39,302 nucleotides of DNA, from the NCBI GenBank assembly GCA_024641945.1, contig JAHECD010000036.1, positions 1-39,302 on the forward strand. The letters run 5' to 3'. A program made the position numbers and the translations under genes. Under the pieces are notes generated by a model, which had not been told where the DNA came from, searched no databases, and saw only the letters and a list, made by a program, of their open reading frames with translations. Shown one piece after another: positions 24,726-33,700 of the stretch (positions within the stretch are counted from its first letter, which is position 1; the number at the start of each line of letters is the position of its first letter). This stretch comes from Rubrivivax sp. (GTDB lineage: Bacteria; Pseudomonadota; Gammaproteobacteria; Burkholderiales; Burkholderiaceae_C).

Positions 24726-25099
24726 GCTGCGCCTGCAAGACACCGGCCCCCGCCGCCCGCACGCCCGAAGGCAGCGACGATGACGGCTGCAGCGGCGGCG
24801 AGTCGTTTGCGCTGCGGGTGCTGGGCGACGACATGGCACCGGAATTCAACGATGGCGAGATCATCATCATCGAACCCGACGGCGACCTGAAGGACGGCTG
24901 CTTCGTGCTCGCGCAGGTGGGCGGCGAGTGGACCTTCCGCCAGCTCTGCCAACGCGGCGAGGGCTGGGCCCTGCACGCGCTGAACCCGGCGCGCACCGAC
25001 CTCCCCGACACGCCGCTGGCCGATCTCTCCGCCGTGCACGGCCTGGTGATCCAGAAGTCCGTGCCGGGCCGGCGCAAGCTCAGCAAGTTCTACCTGTAG
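24722..25099 (+). CDS. S24/LexA-fold protein lacking the Ser-Lys catalytic dyad
   Basis: The 125-residue protein has a C-terminal peptidase S24-type beta fold (LRVLGDDMAPEFNDGEIIII, then GCFVLAQVGGEWTFRQL). In LexA-like proteases the first motif reads GDSM and the second has a Lys before R/xL. Here Ser is Asp37 and Lys is Arg73, so self-cleavage is not expected. The N-terminus carries a short Cys-rich tail (Cys3, Cys5, Cys23) in place of a DNA-binding domain. It overlaps the reductase gene (ATGA), suggesting a partner of that protein. The catalytic loss is deduced from motif alignment by eye. Confidence 0.8.
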   Translation: MSCACKTPAPAARTPEGSDDDGCSGGESFALRVLGDDMAPEFNDGEIIIIEPDGDLKDGCFVLAQVGGEWTFRQLCQRGEGWALHALNPARTDLPDTPLADLSAVHGLVIQKSVPGRRKLSKFYL

Positions 25100-25122
25100 A
25101 CCCGCCCGCCCGGACCCCGCCG

Positions 25123-25338
25123 ATGCCCTACTTCGTCTTCGCCATCAAGCCGTTCGGTCAACTCGACAAGCTCGCCGAGTTCGATGCCTTCAAGGAGGCC
25201 TCGATACACGCCAAGGCGCTGCGTGCGACGCGGCCCGACGGCGCTCCGCGCATCAAGATCATGTTCGGCGAAACGCAGCTCGCGGCCGAAGACCAGTTGC
25301 TCCAGTTGCGCGTGCCGGGACCGACCGGTGATGACTGA
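25123..25338 (+). CDS. Conserved-looking 71-residue protein of the dsr-linked operon
   Basis: This small protein begins MPYFVFAIKPFGQLDKLAEF and ends LLQLRVPGPTGDD. It has a mixed alpha/beta pattern with no cysteine or membrane segment. No named family is recognised. Its last eight bases overlap the start of the next gene, which argues that it is translated. It lies 23 bases after the S24-like gene. Confidence 0.68.
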   Translation: MPYFVFAIKPFGQLDKLAEFDAFKEASIHAKALRATRPDGAPRIKIMFGETQLAAEDQLLQLRVPGPTGDD

Positions 25339-25777
25339 GCGCGCCGGCGGCGGCGTGGACACGTGTTGCGAGAGCGACCGCGGCTGCGTCTTCGCCAAGG
25401 CCCTGCTCGCACAGCAGGCGGGTTGCGAACTCGCTCAGCGCCGTGCGGTGGCCGAGCGTGTGCTGGTCGAATGCCCGTCGCCCGTGGCACGGACGAATTG
25501 CGGCACGCTGGCCGCGCTGCTGCAGGAGCGCGCCCGGTTCGCACTGCGCCTGCCGCCGCCCGGCCGGCCGCTGATCCACATGCACGCCTTGCGCCTGCAG
25601 TGCGGTGGCGCCGCCGCGCTGCAGCAGGTGCTGCAATCGGCCGACCGCGACGTGCACCGCATGGTGGGCCTCGCCCACGAGCGCCACGGCAGCCTGACCG
25701 AACTGCCCTGGGCTGCGATGGTGCCGGCGCTCGTGGCGTGGCAGCCGCGTCGGCGCGGCCGCGCCCGCGAGCCATGA
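25331..25777 (+). CDS. Cysteine-containing unknown protein of the dsr-linked operon
   Basis: The 148-residue protein has cysteines at the N-terminus (CCESDRGCVF, then QAGCELAQRR) and further on (LVECPSP, RTNCGTL, LQCGGAAAL). A conserved-looking core reads LLQERARFALRLPPPGRP. The clustered cysteines could bind a metal or Fe-S cluster, but there is no standard ferredoxin spacing. No family is recognised. It overlaps both neighbours (eight bases before, four after), so the three genes are translationally coupled. Confidence 0.72.
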   Translation: MTERAGGGVDTCCESDRGCVFAKALLAQQAGCELAQRRAVAERVLVECPSPVARTNCGTLAALLQERARFALRLPPPGRPLIHMHALRLQCGGAAALQQVLQSADRDVHRMVGLAHERHGSLTELPWAAMVPALVAWQPRRRGRAREP

Positions 25778-26877
25778 CGGCGCCGGCAGGCGCCGCACCG
25801 GCCGGCGCCGGCGCCGGCGCGCTGGTGAAGGCGGTGCAGGACAACTGCCACATTGCCGACGCGCGCCACGCCGCCGACCTGCCGCTGTGCACGTACCTGC
25901 TGCAGATGCGCGAGTTCTACCGCTGGGAGCAGGGGCTGCCGTTCGGTGCCGTGCTGTCGCGGCCCGACGTCGGCGCCTGGATCGCCGGGCGTGAAGCGTG
26001 GTGGGCCGACGTCGAGGCGCACGACTACCAGCGCCTGCCGCTCGACGGTGTGCCGGGCGGCTGCGACCCGTTCGACGTGCGCACCGTGAACGACCGATTG
26101 CGCGGGTGCGGCCTGCTCTATGGTGCCGGGCTCGTCGGGCCGGACCGCCCGGTCTTCTTCCTGGCCGACCTGCATGGCCGCACGCGGCGCGAAGGCCTCG
26201 ATGTCGACAGCGGCGGGCGCGAGCGGGCACGCGGCCTGATCGCGCCGCCCGCAGCGCTCGGCCACGACGGCGCGCAGCCCTACATCGTGTTGCGCCGCGA
26301 GTCGCTGGCCCGCTGGTGCTGGGAGAAGTTCGAGACATTCTCGCTGCGGCGCCCCGAGGGCAGCCCGTTCCACGCCGTCGTGCAGGCCTACGGCCTGGAC
26401 CGCGATTTCGAAGCGGCGTTGCCGCGCTGGCTCGACGAACAGGGCGAGGCCGTGGTGCTGCACGAGATCGGCGAGCACCGTGTCGGGCTTCGCCTCGGGC
26501 CCGCATGGAGCGACCTGCGCATGGCACTGCCCACGCGCCGCGGCGATCTGCATGCGCGTGCGGTACGCGACCATCTCGCCGATCTCGGCACCACGTTGCC
26601 CACGCTGCTGGAGCGCGCGGCGGAACCGCTGGTGCACGTCTGGTTCGCCGGTTTCGACGGCGTGCGCGAAGCGCTGTTCCCGTCGTTGAAGACGGCCTAT
26701 GCGGACTGGCGTGGCGGCGACGGCGGGCAGGCCCTGCGGCACGCCGCGGCGCGCGGCGCGGCCCACTTCATGCGGCTCGCCGAGCAGGCGCTGGCGCTGC
26801 ATGCCGAACATGGCGCGGACGCCGGCAGCGCCGTCGAGCAGCTTCTGACGTCACCGTCGGCGGTGTGCCTCGGCTGA
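25774..26877 (+). CDS. Large unknown protein, last gene of the dsr-linked operon
   Basis: The 367-residue soluble protein starts with a low-complexity Ala-Gly-Pro segment encoded by GGCGCC-type repeats (about 25780-25825). The core begins at VKAVQDNCHIADARHAADLP. Trp- and Arg-rich motifs follow (REFYRWEQGLPFG, WIAGREAWWADVE), and there is an EAVVLHEIGEHRVG segment whose His and Glu residues could bind a metal. Cys residues are scattered. I do not recognise a function. The ATGA overlap with the preceding gene places it in the operon. A hairpin just after the stop may end transcription. Confidence 0.78.
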   Translation: MTAPAGAAPAGAGAGALVKAVQDNCHIADARHAADLPLCTYLLQMREFYRWEQGLPFGAVLSRPDVGAWIAGREAWWADVEAHDYQRLPLDGVPGGCDPFDVRTVNDRLRGCGLLYGAGLVGPDRPVFFLADLHGRTRREGLDVDSGGRERARGLIAPPAALGHDGAQPYIVLRRESLARWCWEKFETFSLRRPEGSPFHAVVQAYGLDRDFEAALPRWLDEQGEAVVLHEIGEHRVGLRLGPAWSDLRMALPTRRGDLHARAVRDHLADLGTTLPTLLERAAEPLVHVWFAGFDGVREALFPSLKTAYADWRGGDGGQALRHAAARGAAHFMRLAEQALALHAEHGADAGSAVEQLLTSPSAVCLG

Positions 26878-26880
26878 TGC

Positions 26881-26899
26881 GCGGGCCCTTGAAGCCCGC
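26881..26899 (+). terminator. Possible terminator hairpin after the dsr-linked operon
   Basis: GCGGGC and GCCCGC form a six-pair stem around a seven-base loop, four bases after the last stop codon. There is no U-run after it, so it is a weak candidate for an intrinsic terminator. The 115-base region is convergent with the CoA-transferase gene. Confidence 0.35.
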
Positions 26900-26992
26900 G
26901 GCCCGGCCCCACGCCCGCCGGGCGGCCCGTGTCCCGTGGTGCGTTGTCGATAGGGTCACGCGCAGACCATCGCGCCGTCCATGGGGCCGAGT

Positions 26993-28216
26993 TCAGTACG
27001 CGCCGATGACGCTGTCTGCGCGCAATTGTTCGATCTCGGCTTCCGCATAACCGACGTCGCGCAGCAGATCCTCCGTGTGCTGGCCGAGGGCCGGCGGGCC
27101 CGACCGAAGGCCCGGACGTGCGCCGCCAAGGGTCAGGGGCAGCAACGGCACGCGCGTCTCGACCGCGTGGCCCGCGCCGCTGGCGTCCGCAGGCAAGGTC
27201 ACCGGTGCGAGGCCGCCGTTGGCCGCCAGATGCGGATCGTCGAACAAGTCCTGCGGACGGGTGATCGGTGCATACGGCAGGCCGATCCTCTCGAAGCGCG
27301 CGCCGAGTTCCCTGGCGCCGAACGTTGCAAAGCGCTCGCGCAGCGCCGGAAGCATCCACTCCCGCGACTGCACGCGGGCGTTATTGCTCGCCAGGCGCGG
27401 ATCGCCTTTCAGGTCGGCGAAGCCGAATTCGTCGCACATCAGCGCCCACTGGGTGTCGCTCACCGCCGCGAGGAAGATCTGTTCGCCGCTCTTGACGGTG
27501 AAGACGTCGTACACCGCCCACGCGCTGATGCGGCTGGGCATCGGCGATGGCGCCTTGCCGGTCACGGCGAACTGCATCATGTGCTGTGCGACGAGGAACA
27601 CGTTGTTCTCGAAGAGCGCGCTCTGGACCTCCTGGCCCCGGCCGGTCTTCTCGCGCTGCGCCAGCGCGGCGAGCGCGCCGATGGCGCCGAACATGCCGCC
27701 CATGATGTCGTTGACGCTGGTGCCCGCGCGCAGGGGCCGCCCCTCGGGCCCCGTCATGTAGGCCAGGCCGCCCATCATCTGCACCACCTCGTCGAGTGCC
27801 GTGCGGTGCTCGTAAGGCCCGGGCAAAAAGCCCTTGTGCGTGACGTAGACCAGGCGCGGGTTCAGCCGCGACAGCGCCTCGAACCCGAACCCCAGCCGGT
27901 CCATCGTGCCGCTCTTGAAATTTTCACTGAAGACGTCGGCGCGGCCGAGCAGGCGCAGCACGATCTCGCGGCCGCGCGCGTCCTTCACGTCGACGGCCAG
28001 GCTCTTCTTGTTGCGGTTGAAGATGCCGAAGAAGCCCGCGCCGGAACCCAGCAGCCGGCGTGTGTTGTCACCCGCCAGCGGCTCGACCTTGACGACCTCG
28101 GCACCGAGGTCGGCAAGGATCATGCCGCAGGTCGGGCCCATGACCATGTGGGTGAATTCGACGACCCGCAGGCCGGCGAGCGGCAGCGCATCGGGCGTGC
28201 TCGTAGGCGTGCTCAA
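26993..28216 (-). CDS. CaiB/BaiF-family (class III) CoA-transferase
   Basis: The 407-residue protein has family motifs LRVVEFTHMVMGPTCGMILA near the N-terminus, the VEPLAGDNTR turn, NRNKKSLAVD, and FSENFKSG with the expected region before the catalytic Asp. It transfers CoA between acyl groups. It probably starts with TTG at 28216, overlapping the lyase stop (TTGA), so the pair is coupled. Next to an HMG-CoA-lyase-type enzyme it would activate a dicarboxylic or hydroxy acid (for example an itaconate- or methylglutarate-like acid) before cleavage. The substrate is inferred. Confidence 0.88.
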   Translation of the reverse strand: MSTPTSTPDALPLAGLRVVEFTHMVMGPTCGMILADLGAEVVKVEPLAGDNTRRLLGSGAGFFGIFNRNKKSLAVDVKDARGREIVLRLLGRADVFSENFKSGTMDRLGFGFEALSRLNPRLVYVTHKGFLPGPYEHRTALDEVVQMMGGLAYMTGPEGRPLRAGTSVNDIMGGMFGAIGALAALAQREKTGRGQEVQSALFENNVFLVAQHMMQFAVTGKAPSPMPSRISAWAVYDVFTVKSGEQIFLAAVSDTQWALMCDEFGFADLKGDPRLASNNARVQSREWMLPALRERFATFGARELGARFERIGLPYAPITRPQDLFDDPHLAANGGLAPVTLPADASGAGHAVETRVPLLPLTLGGARPGLRSGPPALGQHTEDLLRDVGYAEAEIEQLRADSVIGAY

Positions 28217-29187
28217 GTGCGTGCTCCCGCTGCGGTCGCGGGCAGGCGCTCGTGCGCAGGCGACCGGCCATCGGCATAGACGAAGCCCTTGGTGAGGCCG
28301 GCCTCCGGGGTCATGCCGTAGATCGGCTCGCCGGGCAGGCCCGCCTGCAGCGCGGTGCGTGCGTGGACCAGCTTTTCGAGGTCGACGCCGGTGGGCAGGC
28401 CCATGGCCTCGAACATGAAGACCAGGTCCTCGGTGACCACGTTGCCCGACGCGCCGGGTGCATAGGGGCAGCCGCCGAGACCACCCTGCGAGCTGTCGAA
28501 GGTCCGCACGCCCACGTCGTAGGCCGCCAGGCAATTGGCCAGGCCCAGGCCGCGGGTGTTGTGCAGATGGGCTGCGCCGGTATGCGCGCCGATTTCGGCG
28601 CGGACCCGGCTGAAAAGCCGCCGAACCTGCGCGGGATTGGCCATGCCGGTGGTGTCCGACAGACCGATATCGTCGGCGCCCGCCTCGGCCAGCGCCACCG
28701 CCAGGCGCACGACGTCGTCCTCGGGCACCACGCCCTGCAGCGTGCAACCGAAGGCCGTCGACAAGCCGGCCTCGACATGCACGTGCGGCGCAAGCTCGTT
28801 GCGCAGCGCGACGATCTGGCGCACCTCGTCGACCATCTGCGCGCGTGTCTTGCGCACATTGGCCAGCGAGTGCGCCTCGCTCGCCGACACGGGCAGCGTG
28901 ATCTTGTGGACGCCGGCGGCGACGGCGGCCTGCGCGCCGCGCAGATTGGGGACGAGGGCCATCACCGTCAGGCCGCGCAGGGACCGGGCATGCCGCACGA
29001 CCTCGGCGACGTCGGCCATCTGCGGCAGCAGACGGGCGGGCACGAACGAGCCGACCTCGATCTCGCGCAGCCCGGCGGCGTGGAGGGCGTCGATCCACGC
29101 CAGCTTGTTCGCCGTCGGCATCGTGGCCTTGACGCTCTGCAGACCGTCACGCGGCCCGACCTCGCTGATGAGTACTTGCGCTTGCAT
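28213..29187 (-). CDS. Hydroxymethylglutaryl-CoA lyase-type enzyme
   Basis: The 324-residue TIM-barrel protein has EVGPRDGLQSVKATMP at the N-terminus (metal-binding Asp), HLHNTRGLGLANCLAA with two metal-binding His, and the active-site cysteine loop GGLGGCPYAPGASGNV. These are the HMG-CoA lyase signatures. It cleaves 3-hydroxy-3-methylglutaryl-CoA or a close analogue to acetyl-CoA and a keto acid. It is transcribed from the palindromic promoter region upstream, together with the CoA-transferase. Confidence 0.92.
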   Translation of the reverse strand: MQAQVLISEVGPRDGLQSVKATMPTANKLAWIDALHAAGLREIEVGSFVPARLLPQMADVAEVVRHARSLRGLTVMALVPNLRGAQAAVAAGVHKITLPVSASEAHSLANVRKTRAQMVDEVRQIVALRNELAPHVHVEAGLSTAFGCTLQGVVPEDDVVRLAVALAEAGADDIGLSDTTGMANPAQVRRLFSRVRAEIGAHTGAAHLHNTRGLGLANCLAAYDVGVRTFDSSQGGLGGCPYAPGASGNVVTEDLVFMFEAMGLPTGVDLEKLVHARTALQAGLPGEPIYGMTPEAGLTKGFVYADGRSPAHERLPATAAGART

Positions 29188-29202
29188 CGATTCAATTCCA
29201 TG

Positions 29203-29219
29203 GTTCTGTTAGACAGAAC
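29203..29219. promoter_or_regulatory. Perfect 7-3-7 palindrome, likely IclR-family operator
   Basis: GTTCTGT, TAG, ACAGAAC form a perfect inverted repeat. It lies 16 bases upstream of the lyase start and 44 bases upstream of the IclR-family gene, in an unusually AT-rich stretch. A partial second copy of the arm (TTCTGT followed by ACA) lies at 29224-29232. This is the expected layout for autoregulation plus control of the divergent pair. Confidence 0.65.
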
Positions 29220-29262
29220 TATATTCTGTACAATGAAAACATCATAAAAACCCGTCACCCGG

Positions 29263-30024
29263 ATGTCAAACCGGGAGGGCCGGCCTGCCGACATGCCCAG
29301 GAAGTCTTCACTCGCCTCTGTCGCCGACGAACTTGCCGCTCCGGGCGGCGCCGCGGCGGTCGACCGCGCCGTCAGCCTGCTGGCGGCCTTCCAGCCGGGC
29401 GACCAGGCGCTCTCGGTCACCGAACTGGCCGGGCGCACGCGTCTGTACAAGAGCACCGTGCTGCGCCTTCTTGCGTCGCTGGCACACGGGCGGCTGCTGC
29501 AGCGCACGGCCGACGGGCGTTGGGCGCTGGGGCCCGAGGTCTCGCGGCTGGCGGCCCTCTATGCGGCCTCCTTTTCGCTGCAGGACACGTTGATGCCGGA
29601 GATGCGTGCGCTGGTCCAGCGCACGCAGGAGAGCGTGGCCTTCCACGTCCGCCAGGGCGACCAGCGGCTGGTGCTTCTGCGCGTCGATTCGCCGCAGTTG
29701 CTGCGCGATCACGTCCGTGCGGGGGATCTGCTCCCGCTGGACCGTGGCGCGGGGGGGCGCGTCCTGAAGGCGTTCAGCGGCGCCAAGGGCCGGTTGTACA
29801 CGCAGATCCGGCGCGACGGCTACCTGTCGATCGCCGGCGACCGCATCCCGGGACTGGTCGGCATCTCGGCGCCGGTCTGGAATGCGGCGCGCGAACTGGT
29901 GGGCGCATTGACATTGACAGCGCCGGAGCAGCGCCTGCAGCCCTCGTTCGTGGGAGCGTTGCGGCAATCGGCCGCCAGGCTCACGGGTGCATTGGGGGGC
30001 GAGGCGCCGCAATCCCGGCGCTGA
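29263..30024 (+). CDS. IclR-family transcriptional regulator
   Basis: The 253-residue protein has an N-terminal winged helix-turn-helix (AVDRAVSLLAAFQPG, LSVTELAGRTRLYKSTVLRL) and a C-terminal effector-binding GAF-like domain (SVAFHVRQGDQRLVLLRVDS). It is divergent from the HMG-CoA-lyase and CoA-transferase genes and probably responds to their substrate. The start may be 29263 or 29293; the latter has GGGAGG about 14 bases upstream. Confidence 0.9.
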   Translation: MSNREGRPADMPRKSSLASVADELAAPGGAAAVDRAVSLLAAFQPGDQALSVTELAGRTRLYKSTVLRLLASLAHGRLLQRTADGRWALGPEVSRLAALYAASFSLQDTLMPEMRALVQRTQESVAFHVRQGDQRLVLLRVDSPQLLRDHVRAGDLLPLDRGAGGRVLKAFSGAKGRLYTQIRRDGYLSIAGDRIPGLVGISAPVWNAARELVGALTLTAPEQRLQPSFVGALRQSAARLTGALGGEAPQSRR

Positions 30025-30096
30025 CCCTACGCGGCCGATGGGCCCGGGCGCTCGCGTCGGCGCGGATATGCCGGCGGGTGCGGCGTCGCGGGACGG

Positions 30097-30696
30097 TCAA
30101 GGCTCGCCGTTGGCGCCCCAGACGCGGAAAGGCGGCCGCTCGAGCAGCCGCGCCTGATAGGCCAGCACCGACGGCATCGCGGGCCGGTCGATCGGGGTCA
30201 TCAGCCAGCGCTGCACCGCCAGGCCGATCACCACGTCGGCGAGCGTGAAGGTCTTTCCGGTGACGAAGGCGCCGGTGCGCGCGAGCTGGCGCGACAGGAT
30301 CGCGATGTGCCGGTTCCACTGCGCCGTGCTGGCCGCGATCTGCGCCGCGTCGGTGAAGGCCGGGTTGTTGCGCACGAGCGCCATGAAGGCGTAGCGCCAC
30401 GCGCTGTTCAGGTCGCCGGCCTGCCAGTCCATCCAGCGCTCGACATCGGCCTGCGCGCGGGGATCGGCGGGCAGCAGGTCGGTACGGCCGTGCTTGCGGG
30501 CGAGGTAACGGCAGATCGCATTCGACTCCCAGAGCACGAAGTCGCCATCGCGCAGCACCGGGATCAGCGCATTCGGGTTCAGCGTGGGCAGGTCGGGCCC
30601 GGCATCCTCACGGTGGAAACTGACGCCGATCTCGTCGCAGGTCCAGAGGACCTTGCGCAAGTTGATCGAACTGGTTCGCCCGATGACCGTGAGCAT
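30097..30696 (-). CDS. Glutathione S-transferase family protein
   Basis: The 199-residue protein has the thioredoxin-like N-terminal domain (MLTVIGRTSSINLRKVLWTC, with the active-site Ser candidates in RTSSIN; NPNALIPVL with cis-Pro; WESNAICRYL) and a helical C-terminal domain containing GKTFTLADVVIGL. Such enzymes conjugate or isomerise substrates with glutathione. It lies 13 bases after the stop of the indolepyruvate oxidoreductase gene and is probably co-transcribed. The substrate is unknown. Confidence 0.9.
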   Translation of the reverse strand: MLTVIGRTSSINLRKVLWTCDEIGVSFHREDAGPDLPTLNPNALIPVLRDGDFVLWESNAICRYLARKHGRTDLLPADPRAQADVERWMDWQAGDLNSAWRYAFMALVRNNPAFTDAAQIAASTAQWNRHIAILSRQLARTGAFVTGKTFTLADVVIGLAVQRWLMTPIDRPAMPSVLAYQARLLERPPFRVWGANGEP

Positions 30697-30709
30697 GGTG
30701 GCCGCGCCG

Positions 30710-33700
30710 TCAGCGCACCGCGCCCCGCCACGCGGCCATCGACGCGTCCCACTTCGCACGCGCCGCCTTCAGGTGCCGCTCCTTCACGTGGCCATAGCCG
30801 CGGATCTCCTCCGGAATGCGCGCGATGTCGGCCGCCTGCGCCACGTTGGCCGCCGACAGCGACTGCAGCAGCTCGTCGATGCAACCCTTGTAGTCGTCGA
30901 TCAGCTGGCGTTCGGTGCGGCGCTCCTCGGTCTTGCCGAAGAGGTCGAGCGCGCCCCCGCGCAGCCCCTTCATCTTCGTGAGCAGGCCGAAGACGTTGCG
31001 CACCCAGGGGCCAAACGGCTGTTTCAGCAGCTCGCCCTTCGCATTCTTCTTCGCCACCGACGGCGGCGCGAGGTGGTGCACGATCTTGTAGTCGCCTTCG
31101 AACATCGCCGCGATGCGGTCGGTGAAGGCCTTGTCGGTGTGCAGCCGCGCCACCTCGTACTCGTCCTTGTAGGCCATCAGCTTGAAGAGATAGCGGGCCA
31201 CCGCCTCGCTCAGCTTCGTGCCCGCATTCAACGGCGCCTCGGCGGCGCGCACCTTGGCGACGTAACTCTTGTACGCCTGCGCGTAGGCCGCGTCCTGGTA
31301 GCCGGTGAGGAAGTCCACGCGCCGGGCGACGCTCTCGTCGAGCGACGGCTTCTTGACGAATTCGATCACCTGCTGTGCCTGGAACAGCGCCTGCACCGAC
31401 GGCAGGTCGTGGGCGCAGCGGCGGCCCCACTCGAAGGCCGCCTTGTTGTTGTCCACCTGCACCCCGTTGAGCTCCATCGCACGCATCAGCGAGGCCTGCG
31501 ACAACGGCACGCGTCCCCGCTGCCACGCGTAGCCGAGCATCATCGGGTTGGTATAGATCGAGTCGCCGAGCAACTGCACGGCGGCCTGCTCGGCATCGAA
31601 GGCGCCGATGTGTCCGCGGCCCACCGCGCGCTCGAGCGCCGCTTCGCAGCCGGCCTCGGGAAACTGCCAATCCGGGTTCTTCACCACCGCGGCCGTGGGC
31701 GCGTTGTGGCTGTTCAGCGCCACGTAGGTCCGGCCCTCGTGCATCACGCCGAGCGTGCTCTTGCTCGACGCGACGATCGAGTCGCAGCCGATCACCAGGT
31801 CGGCCTTGGCAGTGTCGACCTTGGTGGTGTGGATCGCCTCCTGGCGGTTGGCGATCTGGACGTGGCTCCAGGTGGCGCCGCCCTTCTGCGCGAGGCCGCC
31901 GCTGTCCTGCGTGACGATGCCCTTGCCGTCCAGGTGCGCGGCCATGCCGAGCAATTGCCCGATCGTGATGACCCCCGTGCCGCCGACGCCGCCGACGACG
32001 ATGCCCCAGGCGCTTTCGGCCACCGGCAACACCGGATCGGGGATCGCGGGCAGCGCCGCGAGGTCGCCGCGCTTCTCCTTCTTCGGCTTCTTCAGCGTGC
32101 CGCCCTCGATGGTGACGAAGCTCGGGCAGAAGCCCTTGACGCAGGAGAAGTCCTTGTTGCAGGTGCTCTGGTTGATGCGCCGCTTGCGGCCGAACTCGGT
32201 CTCGACCGGCTCCACGCTCAGGCAGTTGCTCTGCACCGAGCAGTCGCCGCAGCCCTCGCACACGGCCTCGTTGATGACCACCGTCTTGGTCGGCGTGGCC
32301 ATCGTGCCGCGCTTGCGCCGGCGCCGCTTTTCGGTGGCGCAGGTCTGGTCGTAGATCAGGCAGGTGCAGCCCGCCACCTCGCGCAATTCGCGCTGCACCG
32401 CGTCGAGTTCGTCGCGGTGGCGCACCGTCACCCCCGGCGCGAGGCCGGTGACACCCTGGTATTTCTCGGGCTCGTCGGTGACGATGACGATCTGACGGGC
32501 GCCCTCGGCGTCGAGCTCGCGCGTCATCTCGGGCACACGCAGCGTGCCGTCGATCGGCTGGCCGCCGGTCATCGCCACCGCGTCGTTGAAGAGGATCTTG
32601 TAGGTGATGTTGACACCCGCGGCGATGCTCTGGCGCACCGCGAGCAGGCCCGAGTGGTAATAGGTGCCGTCGCCGAGATTGGCAAACAGGTGCTTGTCGG
32701 TCGTGAACGGCGCCTGCCCGACCCAGCTCACACCCTCGCCGCCCATCTGGCTGAAGGTCACGGTGCTGCGGTCCATCCACACCGCCATGAAGTGGCAGCC
32801 GATGCCGGCCACGGCGCGCGAGCCCTCGGGCACCCGCGTGCTGGTGTTGTGGGGGCAGCCGCTGCAGAACCACGGCTGGCGGTCGATGCCGGTGGCATTC
32901 AGCGTCGCGAGCGATCGCTCCTTGGCGTCGATGACGGCCAACCGCGCGTCCATGCGCGCGGCGATGTCGCTGCCGGCCGGGGCCAGGCCCATCTTCTTCA
33001 GCCGCTTGGCGATCGCCTGCGCGACGATGGCCGGTGTCAAGTCGGCCTTGGCGCGCAGCAGCCAGTTCTGGCTCGGATTCGGCATGCTCCATTCGCCGCC
33101 GCTGACGTCACCGCCGGGTTCGTCGAACTTGCCCAGCACGTGCGGGCGCACGTCGGCGCGCCAGTTGTAGAGCTCTTCCTTCAGCTGGTATTCGATGACC
33201 TGGCGCTTCTCCTCGACCACCAGGATCTCCTGCAGGCCTTGCGCGAAGTCGCGTGTGATCGTCGCCTCGAGCGGCCACACCACGTTGACCTTGTGCACAC
33301 GGATGCCGAGCGCGCGGCAGGTGTCGTCGTCCAGGCCCAGGTCGGCCAGCGCCTGGCGCGTGTCGTTGTAGGCCTTGCCGCTGGCGATCAGGCCGAAGCG
33401 GTCGTTCGGGCCGTCGATCACGTTGTGGTTGAGCTTATTGGCACGCACGTAGGCCAGCGCGGCGTACCACTTGTAGTCCATCAGGCGCGCTTCCTGGTCG
33501 AGCGCGCCGTCGGGCCAGCGCATGTGCAGGCCGCCGGGGGGCATGACGAAGTCCTCGGGCAGCACGATCTTCACGCGCTGCGGGTCGACCGAGACGCTGG
33601 ACGACGACTCCACCACCTCCTGGATCGTCTTCATGCCCGACCACACGCCGGCGAAGCGGCTCATCGCAAAGGCGTGCAGCCCCATGTCGAGGATGTCCTG

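Noticed and set aside
24722..25099. A phage repressor or prophage signal from the S24-like gene
   Set aside because: There is no helix-turn-helix in the protein, the catalytic dyad is absent, and no integrase or phage structural genes are nearby.
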